Source: Tumebacillus avium (GTDB lineage: Bacteria > Bacillota > Bacilli > Tumebacillales > Tumebacillaceae). From it: DNA of 64,000 nt. The position numbers and the translations under genes were made by a program. The stretch spans positions 1,210,501 to 1,274,500 of the forward strand of contig NZ_CP021434.1 of assembly GCF_002162355.1 (NCBI RefSeq), written 5' to 3'. The notes below the pieces were generated by a model. It had not been told where the DNA came from and made no database searches. It saw only the letters and a program-made list of their open reading frames with translations. Below are positions 1 to 7,022 of the stretch, one piece after another; the first letter of the stretch is position 1, and each line of letters opens with the position of its first letter.

Positions 1-361
1 CGTTCGACATCGACTCCATGCCGCCTGCGACGATCACCTGCGCATCACCGGCGCGGATGATCTGGTCGCCCAGCGTCACGGCGCGCATCCCGGAAGCACA
101 GACTTTGTTGATCGTCTGGGTCGGAACTTCCCAGGACAGGCCGGCTTTGATCGCAGCTTGACGGGACGGAACCTGACCGGCGCCGCCTTGCAGCACCATG
201 CCCATGATCACTTCCTCAACCTGCTCGCCGGCCACGCCGGAGCGGGACAGGGCTTCCTTGATCACCAAACCGCCGAGATCGGTTGCAACCAGCGGGGCAA
301 GCGCGCCGCCGAATTTGCCGATCGGGGTGCGGGCCGTGCTGACAATCACCGTTTTTGCCAT
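1..361 (-). CDS. Acetyl-CoA acetyltransferase (thiolase), N-terminal part, runs off window
   Basis: The minus strand reads a typical thiolase N-terminus: it begins [19 protein letters not shown] and contains [11 protein letters not shown], where the Cys is the acyl-accepting nucleophile, followed by AGGMESMSN. Thiolases condense two acetyl-CoA to acetoacetyl-CoA or cleave 3-ketoacyl-CoA in beta-oxidation. The start ATG at 361 has an AAAGGAG ribosome site 7 bases upstream. About 120 of roughly 390 residues lie in the window; the rest lies beyond base 1. It lies downstream of fadF on the same strand, which fits a fatty-acid degradation locus, although a 130-base gap with a stem-loop separates the two. 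Biosynthetic versus degradative type cannot be decided from this fragment. Confidence 0.93.
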   Translation of the reverse strand, partial: MAKTVIVSTARTPIGKFGGALAPLVATDLGGLVIKEALSRSGVAGEQVEEVIMGMVLQGGAGQVPSRQAAIKAGLSWEVPTQTINKVCASGMRAVTLGDQIIRAGDAQVIVAGGMESMSN

Positions 362-435
362 CAAGAACATCTCCTTTGGGCTGTTAGGCTAAATATCAAA
401 AACTGACTGATCAGACTAACCTTTTATGACTGACA

Positions 436-467
436 GAAAGACACCAGAAAATGCTCCGGTGTCTTTC
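436..467 (-). terminator. Stem-loop between fadF and thiolase
   Basis: A perfect 10-bp inverted repeat (GAAAGACACC / GGTGTCTTTC, 436-445 and 458-467) with a 12-base loop lies just after the fadF stop codon. No clean T tract follows on the minus strand, so it may be a weak terminator or an mRNA-processing or stability hairpin rather than a full stop. Confidence 0.5.
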
Positions 468-490
468 CGTTGATTCATGTTGCGAAGAGA

Positions 491-2524
491 TTACTGTTTC
501 GCGCCGAAGACAGACATTTCGAGCAGCTCGACCACGTCATAGACCGGAAGGTTTTCTTCCACGTTTTTCGCTTTGGTCCCGTCGGTGATCATCGTCATGC
601 AGTACGGGCACGCGGTGCCGATCGCCGTAGCGCCGGTTTCCATCGCCTGCTCGGTGCGCATGACGTTGATGCGCTCGGTGCCGGTGTCTTCTTTGAACAG
701 ACCGCCGCCGCCTGCGCCGCAGCACATGCTCTTGCCTTTGTTACGCTCCATCTCGACCAGGCGCACGCCCGGGATCTTGGTGATGATGTAGCGCGGTGCG
801 GTGTAGATGCCGTTGTAGCGGCCGAGGTAGCAGGAGTCATGGAAGGTCAGCAGGTGGTCGACATCGTGCATCGGCGACAATTTGCCTGCATCGATCAGCT
901 GCGCCAGCATTTCGGTATGGTGCAGCACTTCTTCCGCTTCGAAGCCGAAATCGTTGTATTCGTTCTTAAAGGTATTGTACGCGTGCGGGCAGGTGGTGAC
1001 AATTTTCTTCACGCCGTACTCTTTGAAGATCTCCACGTTTGCTTCGGCGAGCGACTGGTACAGGAACTCGTTGCCGAGGCGGCGTGCGGAGTCGCCGTCC
1101 GACTCTTCTTCTGCGCCAAGGATGGCGAAGGAGACGCCGGCTTCTTTCATCAGGCGAGCGAACGCCTGAGCGATCTTTTGGTTGCGCACGTCAAACGATG
1201 CGGAGGAACCGACGTAGAACAGCCACTCCACTTCGCCTTCCACTTCTGCCATGGTCGGGATGTCGAGGTCTTTCGCCCAGTCACCGCGGGTGGAACGGTT
1301 TTGGCCCCACTCGTTGGATTGGCGCTCAAGGTTCTGGAACGCACGGTTGACTTCCGGTTCTGCCTTGCCTTCGGTGAGGACAAGGTAACGGCGCATGTCG
1401 ATGATCTTGTCGACGTGTTCGTTAAATACCGGGCACGCTTCTTCACATGCGCGGCAGGTGGTGCAAGCCCAGATCTCGTCTTCGGAGTAGATGCCTTGAC
1501 CCGGCTCTTCCCCGATCAAGAGCGGCAGTTCTGCCGTCGCTGCAACTTCTACGCCAGTGCCTGCTGCGCCTTGCACTTTGGCTTCGAGCAGGGAATCGCC
1601 GACGTCGATCAGGTGATCTTTCATTTTCAGGATCAGATATTTCGGAGACAGCGGAGTGCCGGACAGCGTAGCCGGGCAGTTGACATGGCAACGGCCGCAC
1701 TCGGTGCAGGCATAGCCGTCGAGCAGTTGACGCCAAGAGAACTGGTCGATGCGGCCTACGCCAAACTCTTCGATCGATTCGTCTTCGAGGTCGAGCTTCT
1801 TCAGCTTGCCCGCCGGACGGGAATCGGTCTTGCGGAAGTAGACGTTAAACATCGCGCCGATCATGTGCAAATGCTTGGAACGCGGGATGTAAACCGTGAA
1901 GCCGAGCAGCACCAGCGTGTGGAACCAGAACATAACTTCTTTGATTGCCAAGAGCGCCGTTTCCGACATGCCGGCAAATGCGGTTGCGAGGTAGCCGGCA
2001 ACCGGAGCGATAAAGCCCGGCGCATGGCCTTCCAGCGCGTCTGCCGCACCCCAGTAGAAGAAGTCGGACAGGATGAGCAGCGCGATGGCGCCGACGATGT
2101 AGCCCGCTTCTGCCGTTACGTCAAGACGCATCGGCTTTAAGATATAGCGGCGAACGGCAGCGATGGCAAGCGCCACGAGCACCAGAATGTTCGCCGTCTC
2201 ATGCATCGCGACAAAGAATTTCGAACCAAGCCCCGGAATGTGATGGCCGGTCAGGTGATGCGCGAAGAAGTCCATCGCACCAATCGAGATGATGATAAAG
2301 CCGTAGAAGATGATGAAGTGACCGATACCAGCCGGTTCAGCCAGGACTTTGCCTTGACCAAGCACGTACTTGAAGAATCCTTTGACGCGCGCGTCGCTGT
2401 CGTCAAAGCGGTTTTCTTCCGCGCCGAGCATCAGGTACTGGTAGCGGCGATACAACGCCGTCATGCTATAGTAGCCTGCGACCCCAGCGAGCATCAGGAA
2501 CAAAAGCACTTTAATCCACGCCAT
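491..2524 (-). CDS. fadF: Membrane-bound (Fe-S) oxidoreductase, FadF-like electron carrier for acyl-CoA dehydrogenase
   Basis: 677 residues. The N-terminal ~230 residues hold several membrane helices resembling the nitrate-reductase gamma/cytochrome b type domain. Two 4Fe-4S clusters follow (CTECGRCHVNCP near residue 271, CTTCRACEEACP near 353), then two cysteine-rich CCG-type domains (CPHAYNTFKNEY near 515, SMCCGAGGGG near 600) like heterodisulfide reductase subunit D. This order is that of B. subtilis FadF (YwjF), which is thought to pass electrons from acyl-CoA dehydrogenase/ETF to the membrane quinone pool. ATG at 2524 is preceded by AAAGGGG. Two operator-like palindromes lie 66-104 bases upstream (2590-2628), so repression by fatty-acid-responsive TetR-type factors is likely. 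The physiological role is inferred from family and operator. Confidence 0.85.
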   Translation of the reverse strand: MAWIKVLLFLMLAGVAGYYSMTALYRRYQYLMLGAEENRFDDSDARVKGFFKYVLGQGKVLAEPAGIGHFIIFYGFIIISIGAMDFFAHHLTGHHIPGLGSKFFVAMHETANILVLVALAIAAVRRYILKPMRLDVTAEAGYIVGAIALLILSDFFYWGAADALEGHAPGFIAPVAGYLATAFAGMSETALLAIKEVMFWFHTLVLLGFTVYIPRSKHLHMIGAMFNVYFRKTDSRPAGKLKKLDLEDESIEEFGVGRIDQFSWRQLLDGYACTECGRCHVNCPATLSGTPLSPKYLILKMKDHLIDVGDSLLEAKVQGAAGTGVEVAATAELPLLIGEEPGQGIYSEDEIWACTTCRACEEACPVFNEHVDKIIDMRRYLVLTEGKAEPEVNRAFQNLERQSNEWGQNRSTRGDWAKDLDIPTMAEVEGEVEWLFYVGSSASFDVRNQKIAQAFARLMKEAGVSFAILGAEEESDGDSARRLGNEFLYQSLAEANVEIFKEYGVKKIVTTCPHAYNTFKNEYNDFGFEAEEVLHHTEMLAQLIDAGKLSPMHDVDHLLTFHDSCYLGRYNGIYTAPRYIITKIPGVRLVEMERNKGKSMCCGAGGGGLFKEDTGTERINVMRTEQAMETGATAIGTACPYCMTMITDGTKAKNVEENLPVYDVVELLEMSVFGAKQ

Positions 2525-2589
2525 TTCCGTTCAACCCCTTTGCATTTACTAGATGATAGTTGCTCCATAATTCCCAAATTGTTTCTACA

Positions 2590-2607
2590 TGAATGAATCA
2601 TCATTCA
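2590..2607. promoter_or_regulatory. FadR-type operator upstream of fadF
   Basis: TGAATGAATCATCATTCA matches the Bacillus FadR (YsiA) operator consensus TGAATGAMTANTCATTCA at all but one defined position. It sits 66 bases upstream of the fadF start, in the intergenic region shared with a divergent gene. Acyl-CoA-responsive repression of fadF is the natural reading. Confidence 0.7.
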
Positions 2608-2614
2608 AATTTCG

Positions 2615-2628
2615 ACCGAACGGTCGGT
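2615..2628. promoter_or_regulatory. Second TetR-type operator palindrome
   Basis: ACCGAACGGTCGGT is an imperfect palindrome of the ACCGA-N4-TCGGT kind recognised by many TetR-family repressors of fatty-acid or branched-chain catabolism. It lies 7 bases beyond the FadR-like box. Which repressor binds is unknown. Confidence 0.5.
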
Positions 2629-2746
2629 TTTACACAGCGAAAATACCTCACCTATACTTATACACGATTTCCGCCAAAAATTCGAGAGTGAATTTCAGGC
2701 ATTTGCCTTCTGCGGTGAAACTTCACGCGCTTTGGAACGTTCTTGT

Positions 2747-2752
2747 TATAAT
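2747..2752 (+). promoter_or_regulatory. -10 element for the 2788 gene
   Basis: A perfect TATAAT lies 36 bases upstream of the proposed start at 2788. A recognisable -35 is weak (TTCACG at 2722-2727 with a 19-base spacer). Confidence 0.45.
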
Positions 2753-2787
2753 AAGGAAGCAGAAAAGTCAGAACGGAGGAGAGATCG

Positions 2788-3615
2788 ATCGACAGCGCCG
2801 AAGGAATTTTTTACAGAGCACACCCGGTCGAAGGCAAACACCGCGAGCCGATCTGGTTATCGGTGACGATGGCCGCAGTTTTGATTTTGATCGTGTTGCT
2901 GGTGCGGGAAATGACTTGGTTTTCCATCGCATTTTTGCTGGCCTGTGCCGGAAGTTTGCTCTACAGCGGACTGTACCGTTCGTCCAAACAGTTTGTGCGC
3001 TATGAGCTGGGACGGTATGAACTGATCATTCATTCGGATAAACAAAAGCGGCTCATTCCTTATGAGTCGATTGGCGCGCTGACCGTGCAGAGTTTTTGGG
3101 AGAAGCCGATCGCGATTGAAGGCGAGCTGTATCGCGGTTATGCGTACGGGCTGTTTCGTGTCGCCTCCTATGAGGTGACGCTGTATGCGACGCGCCGCGA
3201 CCGGCTCGTGCTGCTCGACACGCAGGATGGGCTGGTCGGCCTGACTCCTGCTGCCGATGTGGAGGATGGGTTTCTGGAGGAGCTGGCGGCACGCAGCAAA
3301 GCGATGCGGATAAAAGACGGCTTCGATCTGCAAGCGCGACAGGGCGGCACTAGCAGAGGCTTTGTCCCCGAGCATGCGAAAAAATCGCCTGCGCTCTGGC
3401 CGATCTTCTTGTTCGGCATGCTGCTGAATCTGGTGATCGCCGAGCTCGAAGACCAGTTGGTGCTCAGCGGCCAGTTTTGGTTTGACGCAGGTTCGATTGC
3501 GCTGGTCGTGATCGCGGTGGTCCTCTACCGCACGCTCTTGCGCCTGCACCGGCTGCAGCCGTGGCTGTTCCCTGTGCTCAGCGTTATTTTGCTCGCGATG
3601 GTGTTTGCTATTTAA
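2788..3615 (+). CDS. Membrane protein with a PH-like middle domain, unknown function
   Basis: The frame is open from 2755 to the stop at 3615. Two hydrophobic helices near the N-terminus are followed by a soluble region resembling a bacterial PH-like domain (YELIIHSDKQKRLIPYESI) and two C-terminal helices, so it is probably a membrane-anchored protein of about 275 residues. The start is unusual. The only ATG/GTG in good position is GTG at 2863, which has no ribosome site and would cut off a well-formed N-terminus (EGIFYRAHPVEGKHREPIW). A strong GGAGG at 2775-2779 points with 8-base spacing at ATC, 2788. I therefore place the start there as a non-canonical AUC. The conservative alternative is 2863. 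I do not recognise a specific family. Confidence 0.6.
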   Translation: MDSAEGIFYRAHPVEGKHREPIWLSVTMAAVLILIVLLVREMTWFSIAFLLACAGSLLYSGLYRSSKQFVRYELGRYELIIHSDKQKRLIPYESIGALTVQSFWEKPIAIEGELYRGYAYGLFRVASYEVTLYATRRDRLVLLDTQDGLVGLTPAADVEDGFLEELAARSKAMRIKDGFDLQARQGGTSRGFVPEHAKKSPALWPIFLFGMLLNLVIAELEDQLVLSGQFWFDAGSIALVVIAVVLYRTLLRLHRLQPWLFPVLSVILLAMVFAI

Positions 3616-3633
3616 AAAGGGAGGTAGTATTCC

Positions 3634-4254
3634 ATGAAAATCTACGACATCACCATGCCGATCTCGGCACAGACCGCACCGTTTCCAGGCGACACGCCGT
3701 TTGGGCAGGAATGGGTGCTGACCATGCGGGAAGGCGGCTCCTGCAACGTTTCGAAGATCACGATGAGCCCGCACCTCGGCACGCATGCCGATGCCCCGTA
3801 TCACTACCATGACCAAGGCGCGACGACCGAGCAGGCCGACTTGAACCTGTATATCGGAGAGGCGCTGGTCGTTGACGTGCCCTCGATGCCGCTGGTGACG
3901 CTGGAGTTCGTGCAAGGGCTCGATGTGACGGGCGTGCAGCGTTTGCTGTTCAAAACCAGCTCCTTCCCCGACCCGCATGTGTTCAGCACCAACTTCACCG
4001 CAATCGCCCCGGAAGCGGCGCTGTACCTCGCCGAGCAGGGCGTGCGGCTGATCGGCATCGACACCCCGTCGGTCGATCCGGCCGATTCCAAGACGCTCGA
4101 TGCGCACAACGCATTTTTCCAAAGCGGGCTGCACATCTTGGAAAATCTGCGCCTCGACGCTGTGCCTCAAGGGCGTTATGAACTGATCGCTTTGCCCCTG
4201 CATCTGGTCGGCAGCGACGCTTCTCCGGTCCGGGCGATCTTGCGCCAATTGTAA
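3634..4254 (+). CDS. Cyclase-family metal hydrolase (arylformamidase/KynB-like)
   Basis: 206 residues of the cyclase superfamily. The metal-binding signature HLGTHADAPYHY (HGTHxDxPxH type) is near residue 50, and the protein starts with the usual YDITMPIS strand. Members include the kynurenine formamidase KynB and related Mn/Zn-dependent amide or lactone hydrolases. No kynureninase or tryptophan dioxygenase is adjacent, so the substrate is open. ATG at 3634 has GGGAGG 9 bases upstream, and the gene follows the membrane protein at 3615 closely enough to be co-transcribed. Confidence 0.8.
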   Translation: MKIYDITMPISAQTAPFPGDTPFGQEWVLTMREGGSCNVSKITMSPHLGTHADAPYHYHDQGATTEQADLNLYIGEALVVDVPSMPLVTLEFVQGLDVTGVQRLLFKTSSFPDPHVFSTNFTAIAPEAALYLAEQGVRLIGIDTPSVDPADSKTLDAHNAFFQSGLHILENLRLDAVPQGRYELIALPLHLVGSDASPVRAILRQL

Positions 4255-4290
4255 TTCATGTAATTTTCTTAATATTTCAGCATAAAAGTG

Positions 4291-4319
4291 TTGACCGCGC
4301 ACACCTCCCCATTTATTAT
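4291..4319 (+). promoter_or_regulatory. Strong sigma-A promoter of the small-peptide operon
   Basis: TTGACC (4291-4296), a 17-base spacer and TATTAT (4314-4319) lie just upstream of three very short genes. It is one of the best-formed housekeeping promoters in the window, implying high expression of the peptides. Confidence 0.75.
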
Positions 4320-4351
4320 TAAAGTATAAGTGAAAGGGAGGTGTTCTCTTT

Positions 4352-4441
4352 ATGAAAAAAGTTGTGAAAGCAACCGTGAACTCCACTTTGGTGGAGCAAG
4401 TGAAGCAAGTAAAATGGATCGGCCGCGTTCAAGAGCTGTAA
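4352..4441 (+). CDS. Small peptide 1 (29 residues), unknown
   Basis: ATG at 4352 follows AAAGGGAGG at an 8-base spacing, behind a strong promoter. The product starts MKKVVKATVN, ends WIGRVQEL, and has no Cys and no signal peptide. Its MKxVVK opening recurs in the next two genes (MKKMKKVVK, MKQVVKIPVN), showing that the three belong together. Its stop codon TAA overlaps the AAGGAG ribosome site of the next gene, so translation is probably coupled. Precursor peptide of a modified natural product, or a small regulatory or structural peptide, are both possible; I recognise no family. Confidence 0.65.
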   Translation: MKKVVKATVNSTLVEQVKQVKWIGRVQEL

Positions 4442-4454
4442 GGAGAGATACAAC

Positions 4455-4553
4455 TTGAAAAAGATGAAGAAAGTCGTCAAAACTTCGGTACAAGCTCCGC
4501 GCGTTGCTGAAGCGAAAGAGGCAATCCACATCACAATCATGATCGAACTCTAA
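4455..4553 (+). CDS. Small peptide 2 (32 residues), unknown
   Basis: TTG start at 4455, 7 bases after AGGAGAG (4441-4447). The peptide begins MKKMKKVVKTS and ends AIHITIMIEL; it is basic at the front and hydrophobic at the end, with no Cys. Its stop is again fused to the ribosome site of the following gene (TAAGGAGG). It shares the (M)KKVVK opening with the neighbouring peptides and an EAK motif with peptide 3. Confidence 0.62.
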   Translation: MKKMKKVVKTSVQAPRVAEAKEAIHITIMIEL

Positions 4554-4565
4554 GGAGGAATGACC

Positions 4566-4778
4566 ATGAAACAAGTTGTAAAAATTCCGGTAAATAACTT
4601 GCTCGGTGAAAAGGCACGCATCTTGCCGCCGGTCATCATCGAAGCAAAAGGCACCCGCCCGGTTGGTATCACCGATATCATGGAAGCCAAAGGCCTCAAC
4701 CCGATCGGCATTCCGGTTGAGCTCACTGCCGTGAAAGAAGTGAAAGCGGCCGGCATCGTCATCCCGGGCGGCAACTAA
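4566..4778 (+). CDS. Small peptide 3 (70 residues) with an internal repeat, unknown
   Basis: ATG at 4566 is 7 bases after AAGGAGG (4552-4558); the ATG at 4560 is too close to be used. The protein begins MKQVVKIPVNNLLGEKA and has a clear internal duplication, IIEAKGTRPVGITD followed by IMEAKGLNPIGIPV, ending AGIVIPGGN. There is no Cys, Trp or signal peptide. Repeated short units after a conserved leader-like start are reminiscent of multi-core peptide precursors, but this is inference. Third and last gene before the hairpin at 4798. Confidence 0.65.
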   Translation: MKQVVKIPVNNLLGEKARILPPVIIEAKGTRPVGITDIMEAKGLNPIGIPVELTAVKEVKAAGIVIPGGN

Positions 4779-4797
4779 GTTGATTCAATGACTCACG

Positions 4798-4829
4798 TGC
4801 CCTTTTCGGATTCTGAAAAGGGCATTTTT
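4798..4829 (+). terminator. Terminator/attenuator after the peptide genes
   Basis: TGCCCTTTTC / GAAAAGGGCA (4798-4807 and 4815-4824), a perfect 10-bp stem with a 7-base loop, followed by TTTTTC. Only about 30 bases separate it from the next ribosome site and no promoter is visible there, so partial read-through probably feeds the downstream HExxH gene. Confidence 0.8.
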
Positions 4830-4862
4830 CATTCAAATACACCCCGCAAAGGATTGAGTCAA

Positions 4863-6335
4863 ATGAGACCCTCAGACCTTTTGGTTTCCTATAAAACATT
4901 GCGCACCTTGACCGAGGATCAGGCCGCCTGGTTCGAGACGGAGATCGGCTCTGACCTGTGGGTGGACGGGCTGAACGTCTTTTTGACGGTGGAGCCGGAA
5001 GATTTCGCTGCGGCGCTGGAGCGCTTTTTTGCCAACTATGATGTGTCGGACGGCAAAGTGACGACCTGGCTGCAGGCGTTGCACTCCTTCTGCATGGAGC
5101 TGAATGCGGAAGGCGAGTTTGAGCTGTATCAGGCGCTCTCCGTCGGCATGGCCTATCTGGCGGCCCGCCCGGAGATCAATGATCATATGTTCAACATGCC
5201 GGCCCGGATTTTAAATCATTCCACAGCGCTGCTGCTCTCGCCAACCTACATGGCGGTGTGGATTCACAGCTACAACGCCGGTTATGAGCTGTATGTCGAC
5301 CCGGAAGAAGGCGCACAGGATGCATTCCGTCCCGAGCACGGGCGGATCTACCAGCGCCGGGCTTCGTTTGTCGGCGGGGACGGCGGTTCGGTGATCCGCT
5401 ACCCATTCCAGAACTACATCCATGAGATGATGCACATCCTGCTGTTCCACGACCTGTATACCCGCGTCTTGGGCTCGCCGGAAGAGGACGTCACCTATTT
5501 CACACATATTGAAGGCGCGGTGTCGGTGATGGAAGAGGTGATCATGCGCGAGCTGATGGCGGTGCGCGATGACCTGAATCTGATCGACGATGGATTCGCA
5601 GCGGTGACGACGTTCCCGGAGTATGGCCTGTACCGCTATCAGGTGCTGCAAGGCGCGGTGGAAGGCGTTAACGACAAGTCCTTGTTCATGTACCGCAAGC
5701 GGCTGATGCTGCAGGGCGAAGGCGAGTTCTTCCCGCCGGACAATGTGGTCAAAGATCAGATCTTGGCGACGCATAAGTTGAGCGACCATGAGTTCGAGTC
5801 GATCCACCCTTGCTTCAACGGCTACCTCGACAACCAGCAGCGCCATGTCCGCTGGGCGAAAAAGGCGGTCGACCGCAACCGCATCGCCGGGTTCCGCGAA
5901 GTGATCGAGCTGCTGCCGCGCGATGAGTTCTGTGCGCAAAAGCTGATCGAGTCGCTCCATCCGGACTCCTGGCACGACTGGCGCGACATGCTGTCCTGCA
6001 CCGACCTGCCCGAGCCGGACCCGGAAGTCCGTCAGCACAGCAAGCAGGGCCTGGCTTGGAAAGAGCTGCTCTTCCGCATCGCCGAGATGCGCGGCTACCT
6101 CTCCAAGCAGGCCGGAGCGGCTGCGGAGCCGGAGGTGCAAAACGACCTGTTCGACTATGCCGCCTATGCGGCCATGCGCTATCTCCACCCCGACCCGTCC
6201 ACCCATGACGAAGAGTTCCACAAGACCCGCACCGACGTCCTGGAAACGGTCTCCCGCCTTGGCGATGCCGAAATGCGCGCCAAGATGAGCTCGATGATCG
6301 AAGTGCCCGGCACCCATCTGTTGGAGCCGAAATAA
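4863..6335 (+). CDS. HExxH-motif protein (putative metalloenzyme) downstream of the peptide genes
   Basis: 490 residues from ATG 4863, preceded by AAAGGA; an upstream in-frame ATG at 4788 would read through the terminator and is rejected. The protein is soluble and largely helical, with IHEMMHILLFHD giving a zinc-type HEMMH motif at residues 187-191 and conserved-looking acidic residues downstream (HIEGAVSVMEEVIMREL, from about 215) that could supply a third metal ligand. This pattern fits a gluzincin-like peptidase or an HExxH-type peptide-modifying enzyme. It has no signal peptide, so it acts in the cytosol. With no promoter of its own it probably belongs to the peptide operon, making the peptides its likely substrates. 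I do not recognise the family. Confidence 0.7.
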   Translation: MRPSDLLVSYKTLRTLTEDQAAWFETEIGSDLWVDGLNVFLTVEPEDFAAALERFFANYDVSDGKVTTWLQALHSFCMELNAEGEFELYQALSVGMAYLAARPEINDHMFNMPARILNHSTALLLSPTYMAVWIHSYNAGYELYVDPEEGAQDAFRPEHGRIYQRRASFVGGDGGSVIRYPFQNYIHEMMHILLFHDLYTRVLGSPEEDVTYFTHIEGAVSVMEEVIMRELMAVRDDLNLIDDGFAAVTTFPEYGLYRYQVLQGAVEGVNDKSLFMYRKRLMLQGEGEFFPPDNVVKDQILATHKLSDHEFESIHPCFNGYLDNQQRHVRWAKKAVDRNRIAGFREVIELLPRDEFCAQKLIESLHPDSWHDWRDMLSCTDLPEPDPEVRQHSKQGLAWKELLFRIAEMRGYLSKQAGAAAEPEVQNDLFDYAAYAAMRYLHPDPSTHDEEFHKTRTDVLETVSRLGDAEMRAKMSSMIEVPGTHLLEPK

Positions 6336-6350
6336 TTACACGAGAATGCG

Positions 6351-6381
6351 AAAGCCGCCCTGTTGCAGGGCGGCTTTTTAT
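6351..6381. terminator. Bidirectional terminator
   Basis: AAAGCCGCCCTG / CAGGGCGGCTTT with a 3-base loop and T-rich flank, between the HExxH gene and the convergent rloB-like gene. Confidence 0.85.
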
Positions 6382-7022
6382 CTTCGCGCGCGGGCGTTGG
6401 CGCGGTTTTCGGTTTTGATTTTGTCGATGTGGACGACGACACGGAAGACTTGTGTGGAAGGATTGCTGGATCGGCTGTACAGGTTTTTCCCTGTGTGGTG
6501 CGCATTTAGATCACCAGCACGCTTGATCGCCAGCTTTTGTGTTGGAGCGATCTCATCAAACACGCAGATGTTTTTCGCGTAGTGCGGGATGCACTTTTTT
6601 AACTTCTTGCCCAGTTGTTCGTTGGTCAGGTGAGCCGTAGATGGTTCGTAGTGGAGCAGGTACCAGAGTTCGAAGGAAGGATTTGAAGGTGTGATAATGA
6701 TGTCAAGATCGTCAGCCAATGCTTTAGCTTTCGTGATTTCCTCATCCCGATTCTGATCGACATCAAATACAACCCAGATGCTGTCACCTTCTGCCACGCT
6801 GATGTCATGTTTCTTTGCATAGTCTCTTGCGAACTTCACAAGATTGACTGGATCGGTAAACTTGTTTGTTGGTACTTCGATCTTGACGCCACTGTCCCGT
6901 TCCTTGAAGCGTTCAAAGTAAATTTTCTCTGTCTTGCTGCCTTCACAGACGATCAAGATCGTCTTCAGCGGCTGCACCCGTCTTGCCCCGCGTTTCTTCT
7001 CCCCAAACTCCCGCCGGCTCAA
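6378..7022 (-). CDS. RloB-family protein (TOPRIM-like), defence-associated
   Basis: 214 residues. Begins with the basic RloB-type segment, then TILIVCEGSKTEKIYF (acidic residue of a TOPRIM-like fold) and IWVVFDVDQNRDEE (DxD metal-binding motif), then SFELWYLLHYE, all characteristic of RloB. The start overlaps the stop of the upstream ATPase gene by 4 bases (ATGA), so the two are co-translated. RloA/RloB (AbiLi/AbiLii-like) pairs are associated with restriction loci and phage abortive infection, where the TOPRIM-like protein is thought to be the nuclease effector controlled by the ATPase. Base composition is noticeably more AT-rich than the flanks, suggesting transfer. Confidence 0.8.
   Translation of the reverse strand: MSRREFGEKKRGARRVQPLKTILIVCEGSKTEKIYFERFKERDSGVKIEVPTNKFTDPVNLVKFARDYAKKHDISVAEGDSIWVVFDVDQNRDEEITKAKALADDLDIIITPSNPSFELWYLLHYEPSTAHLTNEQLGKKLKKCIPHYAKNICVFDEIAPTQKLAIKRAGDLNAHHTGKNLYSRSSNPSTQVFRVVVHIDKIKTENRANARARR

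Noticed and set aside
2857..4386. 509-codon minus-strand frame opposite the membrane and cyclase genes
   Set aside because: Antisense shadow of two well-supported plus-strand genes; composition (His/Arg/Gln-rich) and lack of ribosome site are typical of a GC-biased shadow.
4788..4862. Longer start for the HExxH gene
   Set aside because: Would place the coding region across a strong terminator hairpin; ATG 4863 has a ribosome site.
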